From positions 1-33,298 of the forward strand of contig DNJG01000125.1 in NCBI GenBank assembly GCA_003489165.1: a stretch of DNA of 33,298 nt, written 5' to 3'. This document shows, piece by piece, positions 12,116 to 19,206 of this stretch (position 1 is its first letter; each line of letters opens with the position of its first letter). The stretch is from Nitrospinota bacterium. GTDB taxonomy: Bacteria; Nitrospinota; Nitrospinia; UBA9942. A program made the translations under genes and the position numbers. The notes beneath the pieces are model-generated. The model saw only the letters and a program-made list of their open reading frames with translations, ran no database searches and was not told where the DNA came from.

Positions 12116-13195
12116 ATGGCAAACATAGCAGCCAACAAACACGGCGGAGAGTGGGACAATGATAAACTCGGCGAACTCCTCAAAGAACTTTCTGAAATAC
12201 CGATATTTGATGCCGAACTGATAGGGTTTGAAACGGATGAATTAAATAACATCCTTGTAAGTCTTAATGAAGGACTCACCGACCCCGATGATGTCCCTGA
12301 ATTGCCTGAAACAGAGCCAATCACAAAGACAGGCGATATCTATATCCTCGGCGAGCATAGACTCTTATGCGGCGATGCAACAAAAAAAGATGATGTGGAG
12401 AGGATGATGGATGGGAAAAAAGCAACATTGGGTTTTACTTCACCACCTTATTGGGTAGGCAAAGAATATGAAACCCAAAAAAGTATAGAAGAAATAAATG
12501 AATTCATAAAACATATTTGCAAATCTTATAATTTTGCAACCAAAAAAGATAAAAGTAGAATAGTAATAAATACAAGCACTGGGTTTACTACTTCATTTGA
12601 CAAAAAGAAGAAAAGACAAGTTTTATTATTGATAGACAAGTGGACTAATTATTTTTATGAAATAGGATGGAACTTACGACATATAAGGCATTGGATAAAA
12701 GATGGGCAATTAATAAGTATTGCACCAAAAACGGATTTAATTGACCAACACTGCGAATTTTTAGGCACTTTTGAAAATAATAAAGGATTGGATATAAAAT
12801 TTAATGATGTTCTCAATGAAAACGATATAAACATATTAGAGACATTTTACAATACATCTGGGACAACACGAGGGCAGGAAAGAATAGGATGTAAATGGGC
12901 ATTAAGAGCATATTGGGATGATATTAGAGGGAATGCAAATCAAACAAATCATTGTGCAGCATTCCCAGTAGAATTAGCATTAAGACATATTTTTTTATAT
13001 ACAAAAAAAGGAGAGATCATTCTTGACCTTTTTCTCGGCTCTGGCTCCACCCTTATCGCCTGCGAAAAGACAAGCCGTATTTGCTACGGCATGGAAATTG
13101 ACCCTCATTATTGCGATGTCATAATCACCCGATATTGTAAATATATAGGAACAAATAAAGTGAACAAAAATGGCAAGGAGGTTGAGTGGCAGTAA
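12116..13195 (+). CDS. DNA methyltransferase domain (N4/N6, beta class)
   Basis: This is the same frame as the ParB-like fragment; ATG 12116 is the first ATG after the TGA and could restart translation. The catalytic motif TSPPYW is at residues 108-113, and the SAM-binding motif DLFLGSGST near 303-311 follows it, so the order is that of the beta class. TSPPYW rather than DPPY is common in N4-cytosine enzymes. The product would methylate phage DNA and may protect it from restriction. The target-recognition stretch (about 12425-13015) is much more AT-rich than the flanking motif regions, suggesting a swapped specificity domain. It may be active if restarted, or a relic. Confidence 0.7.
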   Translation: MANIAANKHGGEWDNDKLGELLKELSEIPIFDAELIGFETDELNNILVSLNEGLTDPDDVPELPETEPITKTGDIYILGEHRLLCGDATKKDDVERMMDGKKATLGFTSPPYWVGKEYETQKSIEEINEFIKHICKSYNFATKKDKSRIVINTSTGFTTSFDKKKKRQVLLLIDKWTNYFYEIGWNLRHIRHWIKDGQLISIAPKTDLIDQHCEFLGTFENNKGLDIKFNDVLNENDINILETFYNTSGTTRGQERIGCKWALRAYWDDIRGNANQTNHCAAFPVELALRHIFLYTKKGEIILDLFLGSGSTLIACEKTSRICYGMEIDPHYCDVIITRYCKYIGTNKVNKNGKEVEWQ

Positions 13196-13305
13196 TCTAT
13201 GAACCGAGCGGAAAGGCGAGGGAGTATTGCGAATTAGCAGTGAATCTTTATCACGGCTGTGATGAGTGGAACTCTAAAAAAAGAAAGGGGGGCAGTAAAA
13301 AATGA
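13186..13305 (+). pseudogene. Truncated second radical SAM gene
   Basis: From GTG 13186, with AAGGAGG 4 nt upstream, 39 codons begin AVIYEPSGKAREYCELAVNL and YHGC. This is almost the same as the N-terminus of the radical SAM protein at 5558 (SVIYEPKGKAREYCELAVNL). After the first cluster Cys the sequence jumps to DEWNSKKRKGGSKK and stops, so the CxxxCxxC motif is lost. It overlaps the methyltransferase end and the next start (ATGA). It is a deletion remnant of a second copy that may still be translated. Confidence 0.8.
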
Positions 13306-13508
13306 ATCACCATGCAAATATAAAATCATCTGACAGGCTCCAAAAGGTATTAGAGGTTCTGTCTGATTGCAGACCTCATACTACGCTTGAGATAGCCGAG
13401 TTATTGTCTTCAATCCCAAACAGGAAGAGCAAACTCTGTCAATATACAGGAAAGACAGATAGCAACAGAAAAATAAGAGTTAAAACTAAAATTTTCAGGG
13501 GAGGATAA
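13302..13508 (+). CDS. Small HTH-like protein, probably truncated
   Basis: A 68-residue ORF with a ribosome-site-like GGGGGG upstream. The first half, SSDRLQKVLEVLSDCRPHTTLEIAELLSS, is a clear winged-HTH start (helix, turn, TTLEIAE recognition helix) as in small phage regulators. The second half (IPNRKSKLCQYTGKTDSNRKIRVKTK) does not continue the fold, which suggests a frameshift or deletion after about residue 40. It sits just after the radical SAM remnant in a recombined zone. Confidence 0.5.
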   Translation: MNHHANIKSSDRLQKVLEVLSDCRPHTTLEIAELLSSIPNRKSKLCQYTGKTDSNRKIRVKTKIFRGG

Positions 13509-13514
13509 AAAATT

Positions 13515-13922
13515 ATGGATTTAATACCGTTTCCAAATATTAAAGTAAAACTTGCAGAACTATATTCATCAGCTTCGGCGATAGGTAAAATCTCTAATAT
13601 GCAATTACCCGTTAAAACTGCATATTACATAACTATGACATTAAGAAAAATACAGCCCCATTTGAAAGATTTGGAAGATATGAGAATAAAACTAATAGAT
13701 AAATACGGAAAAGATAGGGAAGGGGGAGGGCGTGAGGTTCCGCCAGAAAACATGAAATCTTTTATGGATTCATTTAACGAAGTTTTAAATGAAGAAGTAA
13801 CTCTTAATATTCAGCGGATACATATTAATAGTTTGGGCGATATTATGTTATCGCCACAGGATTTAATGCCAACTGAATGGTTAATCATTGAAGATAACGA
13901 AAAGGATGAGAAAAAAACATGA
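13515..13922 (+). CDS. DUF1617-like phage protein
   Basis: A 135-residue helical protein with the pattern of a conserved phage family of unknown function. It has an early helix with a KTAYYITMTLRKIQPHLKDLEDMRIKLIDKYG segment, then EVPPENMKSFMDSFNEVLNEEV and a final LSPQDLMPTEWLI. The ribosome site GGGAGGA lies upstream. Members usually sit in phage early or pre-terminase regions, as here. It overlaps the next gene by ATGA. Confidence 0.6.
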   Translation: MDLIPFPNIKVKLAELYSSASAIGKISNMQLPVKTAYYITMTLRKIQPHLKDLEDMRIKLIDKYGKDREGGGREVPPENMKSFMDSFNEVLNEEVTLNIQRIHINSLGDIMLSPQDLMPTEWLIIEDNEKDEKKT

Positions 13923-14116
13923 AAACAAGAATTGTAACAGATGGCGGAAGGATTACCTGTGGGTCAATAGATTGTATCCACAACGAAAACCCTTTATGTC
14001 TTATATTTATCTGGCCATATCCCCCAAATATGATTGAGGATGGCGGATATTGTAGTAAATATAAAAGAAGGGAGGTTTCACGCGGAAATATAGCAAATAA
14101 GCCACTTCCGAGATAA
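13919..14116 (+). CDS. Small Cys-containing protein
   Basis: A 65-residue ORF coupled by ATGA to the previous gene. It has four Cys in a CGSIDCIHNENPLC...YCSKY arrangement, suggestive of a small metal-binding module. The tail is basic. No family recognised; translation is supported by coupling and spacing. Confidence 0.55.
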   Translation: MKTRIVTDGGRITCGSIDCIHNENPLCLIFIWPYPPNMIEDGGYCSKYKRREVSRGNIANKPLPR

Positions 14117-14127
14117 AAGGAGGCAAT

Positions 14128-14223
14128 ATGTTAAGTTTCTTTGTTGGATGTGTAGTGGGTTGGTTTACAGGGATGATGACTATGATGTTATTAAGGGAGT
14201 TAAAAGAGGGAGGAAATAAATAA
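14128..14223 (+). CDS. Tiny single-span membrane protein
   Basis: A 31-residue ORF with an excellent ribosome site (AAAGGAGG, 5 nt before ATG). It is one transmembrane helix (LSFFVGCVVGWFTGMMTMMLL) and a short charged tail. Small phage membrane peptides of this size can be inhibitors, holin-like or regulatory, but nothing specific is visible. Confidence 0.6.
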   Translation: MLSFFVGCVVGWFTGMMTMMLLRELKEGGNK

Positions 14224-14228
14224 TGGAA

Positions 14229-14314
14229 GATGTTATATAACCCGCTATTGTAAATACACAGGCAATAATAAAATAATCAAAAACGGTAAGGAGATTATCT
14301 GGAATGCAGACTGA
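14229..14314 (+). pseudogene. C-terminal remnant of a second DNA methyltransferase
   Basis: The translation ITRYCKYTGNNKIIKNGKEI closely matches the end of the methyltransferase at 13195 (ITRYCKYIGTNKVNKNGKEV). Only the last part remains, and a small deletion near 14235 breaks the frame. It runs directly into the small terminase start (ATG 14304). It shows that a related methyltransferase once lay immediately before the terminase. Confidence 0.75.
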
Positions 14315-15023
14315 AACATTAAAGGCTCAAGTTGAGAAGCTCATGGAGAAAGAGGAGGAATTACTTCTCAGGGCGGTTGCACAGACCATGCAAGAATATA
14401 ACAAGAAGCCTACAAATGCAGCACTTAAAGACTGGGAAGCGGCTAAGAATGCACTGGAAGAATATCAAAGAAAAAAACAGCAGGAGGCAAGCGGAGAAAT
14501 AATATTTAAAGGCATTCCCGAGGCTCTCGGATACCTCAAAGTAGAAAACTGGAAAATCTCACAGGCAAAATTCTATGACGATGTGAGATTTATTAAAAGG
14601 CAGAAGGACGGCAGTTTCACAAAAAAAGAAGTTGATAAATATGCTGCACAGTTTCTTCAAAAACGAGACGGCTCGGATATTGAGATAGATCCTTTTGAAA
14701 AACTAAAAGAGGAAACACGGTTCACGAAAGAGAGAGCGGATAAGGTTGCATTTGAAAATGAAATTGCAAGAGGGAATTATATTCTCAAATCAGATGCAGA
14801 ACAGCAGTTATCGGCACGGGCTGCCTTTCTAAAATCAGGAATACAGGGATTTTTTCACAGCATGTCGGCAAGATTAATTGAGCTTGCAGAAGGCAAGCCT
14901 GAAAAGGGACCCGATGTCCTTGATTTTTGTTTGAAGGAAGTCGAGGAGCTTTTTCACCATTATAGTAAACCTCTCGTGTTTGAGGCTGTAAAAATAAAAT
15001 CAGAGGAGACAGATGCAATCTGA
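14304..15023 (+). CDS. Terminase small subunit-like protein
   Basis: A 239-residue protein directly upstream of the large terminase and overlapping it. It has a helical N-terminus (residues 1-60) and an HTH-like segment (IPEALGYLKVENWKISQAKFYDDVRFIKRQKDGSFTKKEVDKYAAQFL) like phage DNA-packaging/Nu1-type proteins. A long helical oligomerisation region follows (ERADKVAFENEIARGNYILKSDAEQQLSARAAFLKSGIQGFF). It would recognise the packaging site and load the large terminase. It starts inside the methyltransferase remnant with a poor ribosome site, so its start may have been affected by recombination. Confidence 0.75.
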   Translation: MQTETLKAQVEKLMEKEEELLLRAVAQTMQEYNKKPTNAALKDWEAAKNALEEYQRKKQQEASGEIIFKGIPEALGYLKVENWKISQAKFYDDVRFIKRQKDGSFTKKEVDKYAAQFLQKRDGSDIEIDPFEKLKEETRFTKERADKVAFENEIARGNYILKSDAEQQLSARAAFLKSGIQGFFHSMSARLIELAEGKPEKGPDVLDFCLKEVEELFHHYSKPLVFEAVKIKSEETDAI

Positions 15024-16974
15024 ATTAATAATAAATCCCCCTCACCCACCACCCTCACCCCAACCCTCTCCCATAGGGAGAGGGAGAGAGGGGCAAGGGG
15101 AGAGGGAATTGTTTTTGCCCTTTACCTTTTGCCTCAGCGAAAGGCGTGTCTTTGAAAAAAAGGAGCAATTGACTGTCAGTCAATGGGCGGAGAAATACAG
15201 GATTGTCCCGATAGGAGCTCACAGGGGACCGTGGCGGAATGACATATCCCCTCACCTTGTGCAAATTATGGATACATGGGCGCTGCCTCACATCCGTGAA
15301 GTAATCATCTGTAAGGCTCCACAGACAGGCGGGACAGAGGTTATGAATAATTGTGCTGCTTATGCGATGGATAGAAACCCATCCACAATGATGTTTATCA
15401 TGCCTTCGGAGGCAATAGCCAAGAAGGTGAACTCGGACAGAATCATTCCCATGATTGAACAATCCCATGCCCTGCAAAAACTTATATCACCAAATCCTGA
15501 CGATTTAGCAAAACTCAAAATCAAGCTCAATAACGGAACAATTATTTACATGGCGTGGTCAAACTCATCCGCTGCCCTTGCCACATTCCCGATTAAATAT
15601 CTTTTTTTTGATGAGACGGATAAATACCCGCCTTTTGTGGGGAAGGAATCAGACCCTATTACGCTTGGTGAAAAGAGGGCAAGGACTTTCAGACACACTT
15701 ATAAAATCTTTAAAGTCTCAACACCTACAAGGGAAGATGGACATATCTGGAAGGCATTACAGAGTGCTGACATTCTGTATAAATATTATGTTCTGTGTCC
15801 TCATTGCAAAACTGAACAGCTTATGGTTTTTGACAATCTTAAATGTCCGGAGGGAGAAATTACCCCTGAGCAAATACGAAGGGAGAATATTGCATATTAT
15901 GAATGTCCGAATTGTAAATCTCATTGGACAGACATTCAGAGGGATAAGGCGGTTCGTGCAGGCGGATGGAAAAAGGAAAAAGGGGAGAATATTGTCAGAC
16001 CCCGCTCAGTAGCATTTCATCTGCCGTCATGGATAAGCCCGGATGTGTCGCTTAGTGAAATAGCCGCCGCATATCTACTCTCTAAAAGCGATAAGGCGAA
16101 GCTCATAGACTTTTATAATGATTATCTTGCCGAGCCGTTTGTTGAATCACAACAGGGAGATAGTCTTAAAGAAGATGACCTCTATAAGAGAAGATATTGT
16201 TTCACCCCTGAAAAGGCATCATGGCAGGTGCCTATGTCAGCCTGTATTCTTTCAGCCTTTGCAGACATACAGGCGAATCGTATAGAGGTTTGTGTTATTG
16301 CATGGGGGCAGGGATTTCAAAGCTGGATAATAGAGAGAGTCCAATTACCCGGCGATACTACACAGCCGCAAGTGTGGGGAGACCTTGATAGATATTTGTT
16401 GAAAGAGTGGCAGCATGAGAGCGGGGCAAGATTAAAGATTGTAACAGCAGGGATTGATTCAGGCTATCTTGCCCCTGACGTTTACCGCTTTGTCCGCCCT
16501 CGCCAGCTTGGACGCAGGATATATGCAACTAAGGGATCATCAACAGTTGGTAAGCCCCTTATATCCGTTACAGATCCGCGCAAGAAAAAAGGGAAAGACA
16601 AAAATAGAGTTACTCTGATAATTATAGGCACAGAGACGGCGAAAGACACAATCTTTGCCCGTCTGCAGATAGAAGATGCAGGACATGGGTATGTTCATTT
16701 TTCCGAGTCCCTTGATTATGATTTTTTTAAACAGCTTTGTTCGGAGCAGTGCCTTACAAAATATAGTAAGGGAAGACCTTATAGGGTGTGGGAGAAGAAA
16801 AGAACAGATGCAAGGAATGAGGCACTTGATTTATTCGTAGGCAATTTGGCGGTTATAGAATTGTTGAATCCTAATTTTGAAATTATCAAAAATCAAATTG
16901 CAGCTATATTTAAGGGGCAAAAAATACAAGTCAAGAAAACAGGCAGACGAGTTATAACCAAAGGAATTGAATGA
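15013..16974 (+). CDS. Terminase large subunit (GpA family)
   Basis: The 653-residue packaging motor and nuclease. Start ATG 15013 has GAGGAG 4 nt upstream. Residues about 9-32 (NPPHPPPSPQPSPIG...) are encoded by a palindromic repeat and look inserted. The ATPase part has the Walker-A-like APQTGGTE (about 100) and Walker B LFFDETDKY (about 197). Cys pairs (CPHC and CPNC) near 260-300 may bind zinc. The nuclease domain starts near SAFADIQANRIEV with a metal-binding Asp. The usual GpA signature TVSQWAEKYRIVP is present near the start. It packages DNA into the capsid through the portal encoded downstream. The last 9 residues are echoed at the end of the next gene. Confidence 0.92.
   Translation: MQSELIINPPHPPPSPQPSPIGRGREGQGERELFLPFTFCLSERRVFEKKEQLTVSQWAEKYRIVPIGAHRGPWRNDISPHLVQIMDTWALPHIREVIICKAPQTGGTEVMNNCAAYAMDRNPSTMMFIMPSEAIAKKVNSDRIIPMIEQSHALQKLISPNPDDLAKLKIKLNNGTIIYMAWSNSSAALATFPIKYLFFDETDKYPPFVGKESDPITLGEKRARTFRHTYKIFKVSTPTREDGHIWKALQSADILYKYYVLCPHCKTEQLMVFDNLKCPEGEITPEQIRRENIAYYECPNCKSHWTDIQRDKAVRAGGWKKEKGENIVRPRSVAFHLPSWISPDVSLSEIAAAYLLSKSDKAKLIDFYNDYLAEPFVESQQGDSLKEDDLYKRRYCFTPEKASWQVPMSACILSAFADIQANRIEVCVIAWGQGFQSWIIERVQLPGDTTQPQVWGDLDRYLLKEWQHESGARLKIVTAGIDSGYLAPDVYRFVRPRQLGRRIYATKGSSTVGKPLISVTDPRKKKGKDKNRVTLIIIGTETAKDTIFARLQIEDAGHGYVHFSESLDYDFFKQLCSEQCLTKYSKGRPYRVWEKKRTDARNEALDLFVGNLAVIELLNPNFEIIKNQIAAIFKGQKIQVKKTGRRVITKGIE
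15064..15084. repeat. Palindromic repeat inserted in-frame in terminase
   Basis: CCCTCTCCC-ATA-GGGAGAGGG is a perfect 9-bp hairpin within a longer C-rich/G-rich tract (15035-15104). Similar CCCTCACCCYAACCCTCTCCC repeats are dispersed in many bacterial genomes. It is translated as SPQPSPIGRGREGQGE, a peptide often produced when such repeats lie in genes. Confidence 0.65.
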
Positions 16975-17231
16975 ATCTCCCTGATAAAGAAATATTGAGA
17001 CCTCAAGAGGTTGCGGATTATTTTTCAGTTTCAAAAAGAACTATCTTTCGGTGGTGCATTGAAGAGAAAATTAAATATTGTAAACCTAACGGTGTAATCA
17101 GAATTTTTAGAAACTCAGTTTTAGAGCTTGTCCAAAAAACAGAAAATGCACATATAGAATCAATTAAAGAAGTAGAATCAAAAATAACTGCAAGTCATAA
17201 AGGCAGACGGATTATTTCAAAAGGGATTTAA
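16971..17231 (+). CDS. Excisionase/MerR-like HTH protein between terminase and head genes
   Basis: An 86-residue protein, coupled to the terminase by ATGA. Residues 8-50 form an HTH of the excisionase type: ILRPQEVADYFSVSKRTIFRWCIEEKIKYCK, with a wing RIFRNS. Its C-terminus, GRRIISKGI, and the DNA encoding it (22 of 28 bases) resemble the end of the terminase gene (GRRVITKGI). This suggests a small gene cassette inserted at the terminase 3' end with a duplicated end. It could regulate late genes; repeats at 17295-17317 lie just downstream. Confidence 0.7.
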   Translation: MNLPDKEILRPQEVADYFSVSKRTIFRWCIEEKIKYCKPNGVIRIFRNSVLELVQKTENAHIESIKEVESKITASHKGRRIISKGI

Positions 17232-17289
17232 AAAATCCTAAAAACCCTCAATTATTTTTATATCCTACCTTATCCTATCAAATACTGTG

Positions 17290-17317
17290 ACAAATGATGA
17301 CATTTGATGACATTTGT
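17290..17317. promoter_or_regulatory. Tandem 10-bp repeat with inverted ACAAATG/CATTTGT arms
   Basis: TGATGACATT is repeated exactly at 17295 and 17305, one helical turn apart. ACAAATG (17290) and CATTTGT (17311) add inverted symmetry. It occupies the 128-bp gap between the HTH gene and the connector gene, otherwise empty apart from TATCCTA repeats near 17262-17279. It could be an operator or packaging-related site; this is inference. Confidence 0.4.
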
Positions 17318-17359
17318 GCCTATGCCTACCTGAAATAATCTTTTAAAATTATTCCCATC

Positions 17360-17575
17360 ATGGCAGGAATAACCCTTACCGATGCACAAACACAGCTTGC
17401 TAATTGGCTTACTGCTTCAACAAAAGTAGCTCAGGGGCAGTCTTATTCTATTTCTGGGAGAGCCGTTACCCGCGCTGATGCAGAAGAAATCCGAAAACAA
17501 ATAATTTATTGGGACAGGCAGGTTAAGAGACTTACAAAAGGCGGTATTACAATCAAAGGAGCTACACCGGTATGA
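17360..17575 (+). CDS. Head connector protein, gpW-like (DUF6148 type)
   Basis: A 71-residue protein: MAGITLTDAQTQLANWLTAS, then GQSYSISGRAVTRADAEEIRKQIIYWDRQVKRL. This helix-hairpin-helix pattern, with the SISGRxVTRADxxEI core, is typical of small phage gpW/DUF6148-like proteins encoded between terminase and portal. They join head and tail or complete the connector. The stop overlaps the portal start. Confidence 0.8.
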   Translation: MAGITLTDAQTQLANWLTASTKVAQGQSYSISGRAVTRADAEEIRKQIIYWDRQVKRLTKGGITIKGATPV

Positions 17576-19206
17576 GGCAAGATTTTAATATTGCAGGTAA
17601 ACAATTTGTAGTTGAAGAAAATATTGTTGACCGTGTCATCCGCTATATAAACCCGATCAAGGCAAACCAGCGATTCAGGGCAAGGGCAATGCATGCGATT
17701 TCAGGCGCATATCTCGGAGCGAGATATGACCGCAGACAAACGTCAATGTGGACCACATCACGGGGTGATGCAGATGCCGATACACTCTCTGATTTGCCAA
17801 CTTTAACACAACGGTCCCGAGACCTTGATAGGAACGCACCGATTGCAACCGGGGCAATCAACACCACCACGCTTCATGTAGTCGGCACCGGGTTAAAATT
17901 GCAGAGTCATATAGATAGGGCTGTTTTAAATATGACAGATGAAGAGGCAGATGCATGGGAAGCCTATACGGAAAGGGAATTCAGGCTATGGTCGGAATCT
18001 CATGACTGCGATGCCTCACGCTCTCTGATATTCCCAGAACATCAGGAGCTTGCATTCAGGCAAATGCTTGTAAATGGCGACCATTTTGTTGCTTTGCCGC
18101 GAATACCCAGAAAGGATAATCCTTATACCCTTGCCCTTCAGCACATAGAAGGAGATAGGGTGAGCAATGAAAACAACCAAGCCGATACAAATAAAATTTG
18201 CGGTGGTATAGAAAAAGACGAATATGGAGCACCGAAAACTTATCACATTTGCAATCAGCATCCCGGCTCACGCTTTAATACTGCAAATCGTTCGTGGACA
18301 AAAATCCCTGCATTCGGCTCCAATACTGAGCTTCGCAATATTATTCATCTTTACAGAATTTCCAGGGCAGGACAGACAAGGGGTGTTCCGTATCTTGCTC
18401 CTGTTATAGAAACACTAAAACAACTTGATAAATATACTGAGGCAGAAGTCATGGCTTCCGTTGTTTCAGCCATGCTCACAGTGTTTATAAAATCGGAGAC
18501 AGGTGATTTAGACCTTGCCCCTATGGAGCCGACAGATGAAACGAAGGCAGAGGCAACAGATACAGATATTAAACTTGCATCCGGCGCAGTTGTAGGACTT
18601 ACACCTGGCGAAAGTATTGAAACAGTAAATCCTTTACGACCTAATACAGGCTTTGACCCGTTCGTTATGTCAATCCTCAGACAAATCGGCGTTGCGCTGG
18701 AACTTCCCTTTGAGGTTTTGATTAAACATTTTACTTCGTCTTATTCAGCATCACGAGCCGCTTTAATGGTTGCATGGACTTTTTTTAGACAGAGAAGACA
18801 ATGGCTCGCAAGGCATTTTTGTCAAGAGATTTACGAGATTTGGCTTTATGAGGCTGTGGCTATAGGCAGAATATCCGCCCCGGGTTTTTTTTCCGACCCT
18901 CTCATCAAAAAGGCATACTGCGGTTCAACATGGATAGGAGACGCGCCAATTCAGATTGACCCTGTGAAAGAGGTAAATGCATCAAAGGAGAGGATAGCGA
19001 TAGGGATCTCAACCATTGATGAAGAAACGGCATTTATTACTGGCGGAGATTTTGAAACAAATTATCCCCGTATTAAAAAAGAAGTGAAGATGTTCAGAGA
19101 CCTTGGGATTAAACATCCCGCAATGGAAGATAAACAACCTGCGGCATCGCAGCAAGATGCAGATGCAGCATTACAAGAAAAACTTAATACAGATAAGGAG
19201 GGATAA
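17572..19206 (+). CDS. Portal protein (lambda B family)
   Basis: The 544-residue portal forms the ring at the unique capsid vertex through which DNA is packaged. Diagnostic segments are RSRDLDRNAPIATGAINTTTLHVVGTGLKLQ near residues 80-110, the FRQMLVNGDHFVALPRI region, LYRISRAGQTRGVPYLAPVIETLKQLDKYTEAEV, and PFEVLIKHFTSSYSASRAALMVAW. These are typical of the lambda gpB portal group, and the length matches. It overlaps the connector gene (ATGA) and the protease start (TAATG). Confidence 0.93.
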   Translation: MRQDFNIAGKQFVVEENIVDRVIRYINPIKANQRFRARAMHAISGAYLGARYDRRQTSMWTTSRGDADADTLSDLPTLTQRSRDLDRNAPIATGAINTTTLHVVGTGLKLQSHIDRAVLNMTDEEADAWEAYTEREFRLWSESHDCDASRSLIFPEHQELAFRQMLVNGDHFVALPRIPRKDNPYTLALQHIEGDRVSNENNQADTNKICGGIEKDEYGAPKTYHICNQHPGSRFNTANRSWTKIPAFGSNTELRNIIHLYRISRAGQTRGVPYLAPVIETLKQLDKYTEAEVMASVVSAMLTVFIKSETGDLDLAPMEPTDETKAEATDTDIKLASGAVVGLTPGESIETVNPLRPNTGFDPFVMSILRQIGVALELPFEVLIKHFTSSYSASRAALMVAWTFFRQRRQWLARHFCQEIYEIWLYEAVAIGRISAPGFFSDPLIKKAYCGSTWIGDAPIQIDPVKEVNASKERIAIGISTIDEETAFITGGDFETNYPRIKKEVKMFRDLGIKHPAMEDKQPAASQQDADAALQEKLNTDKEG

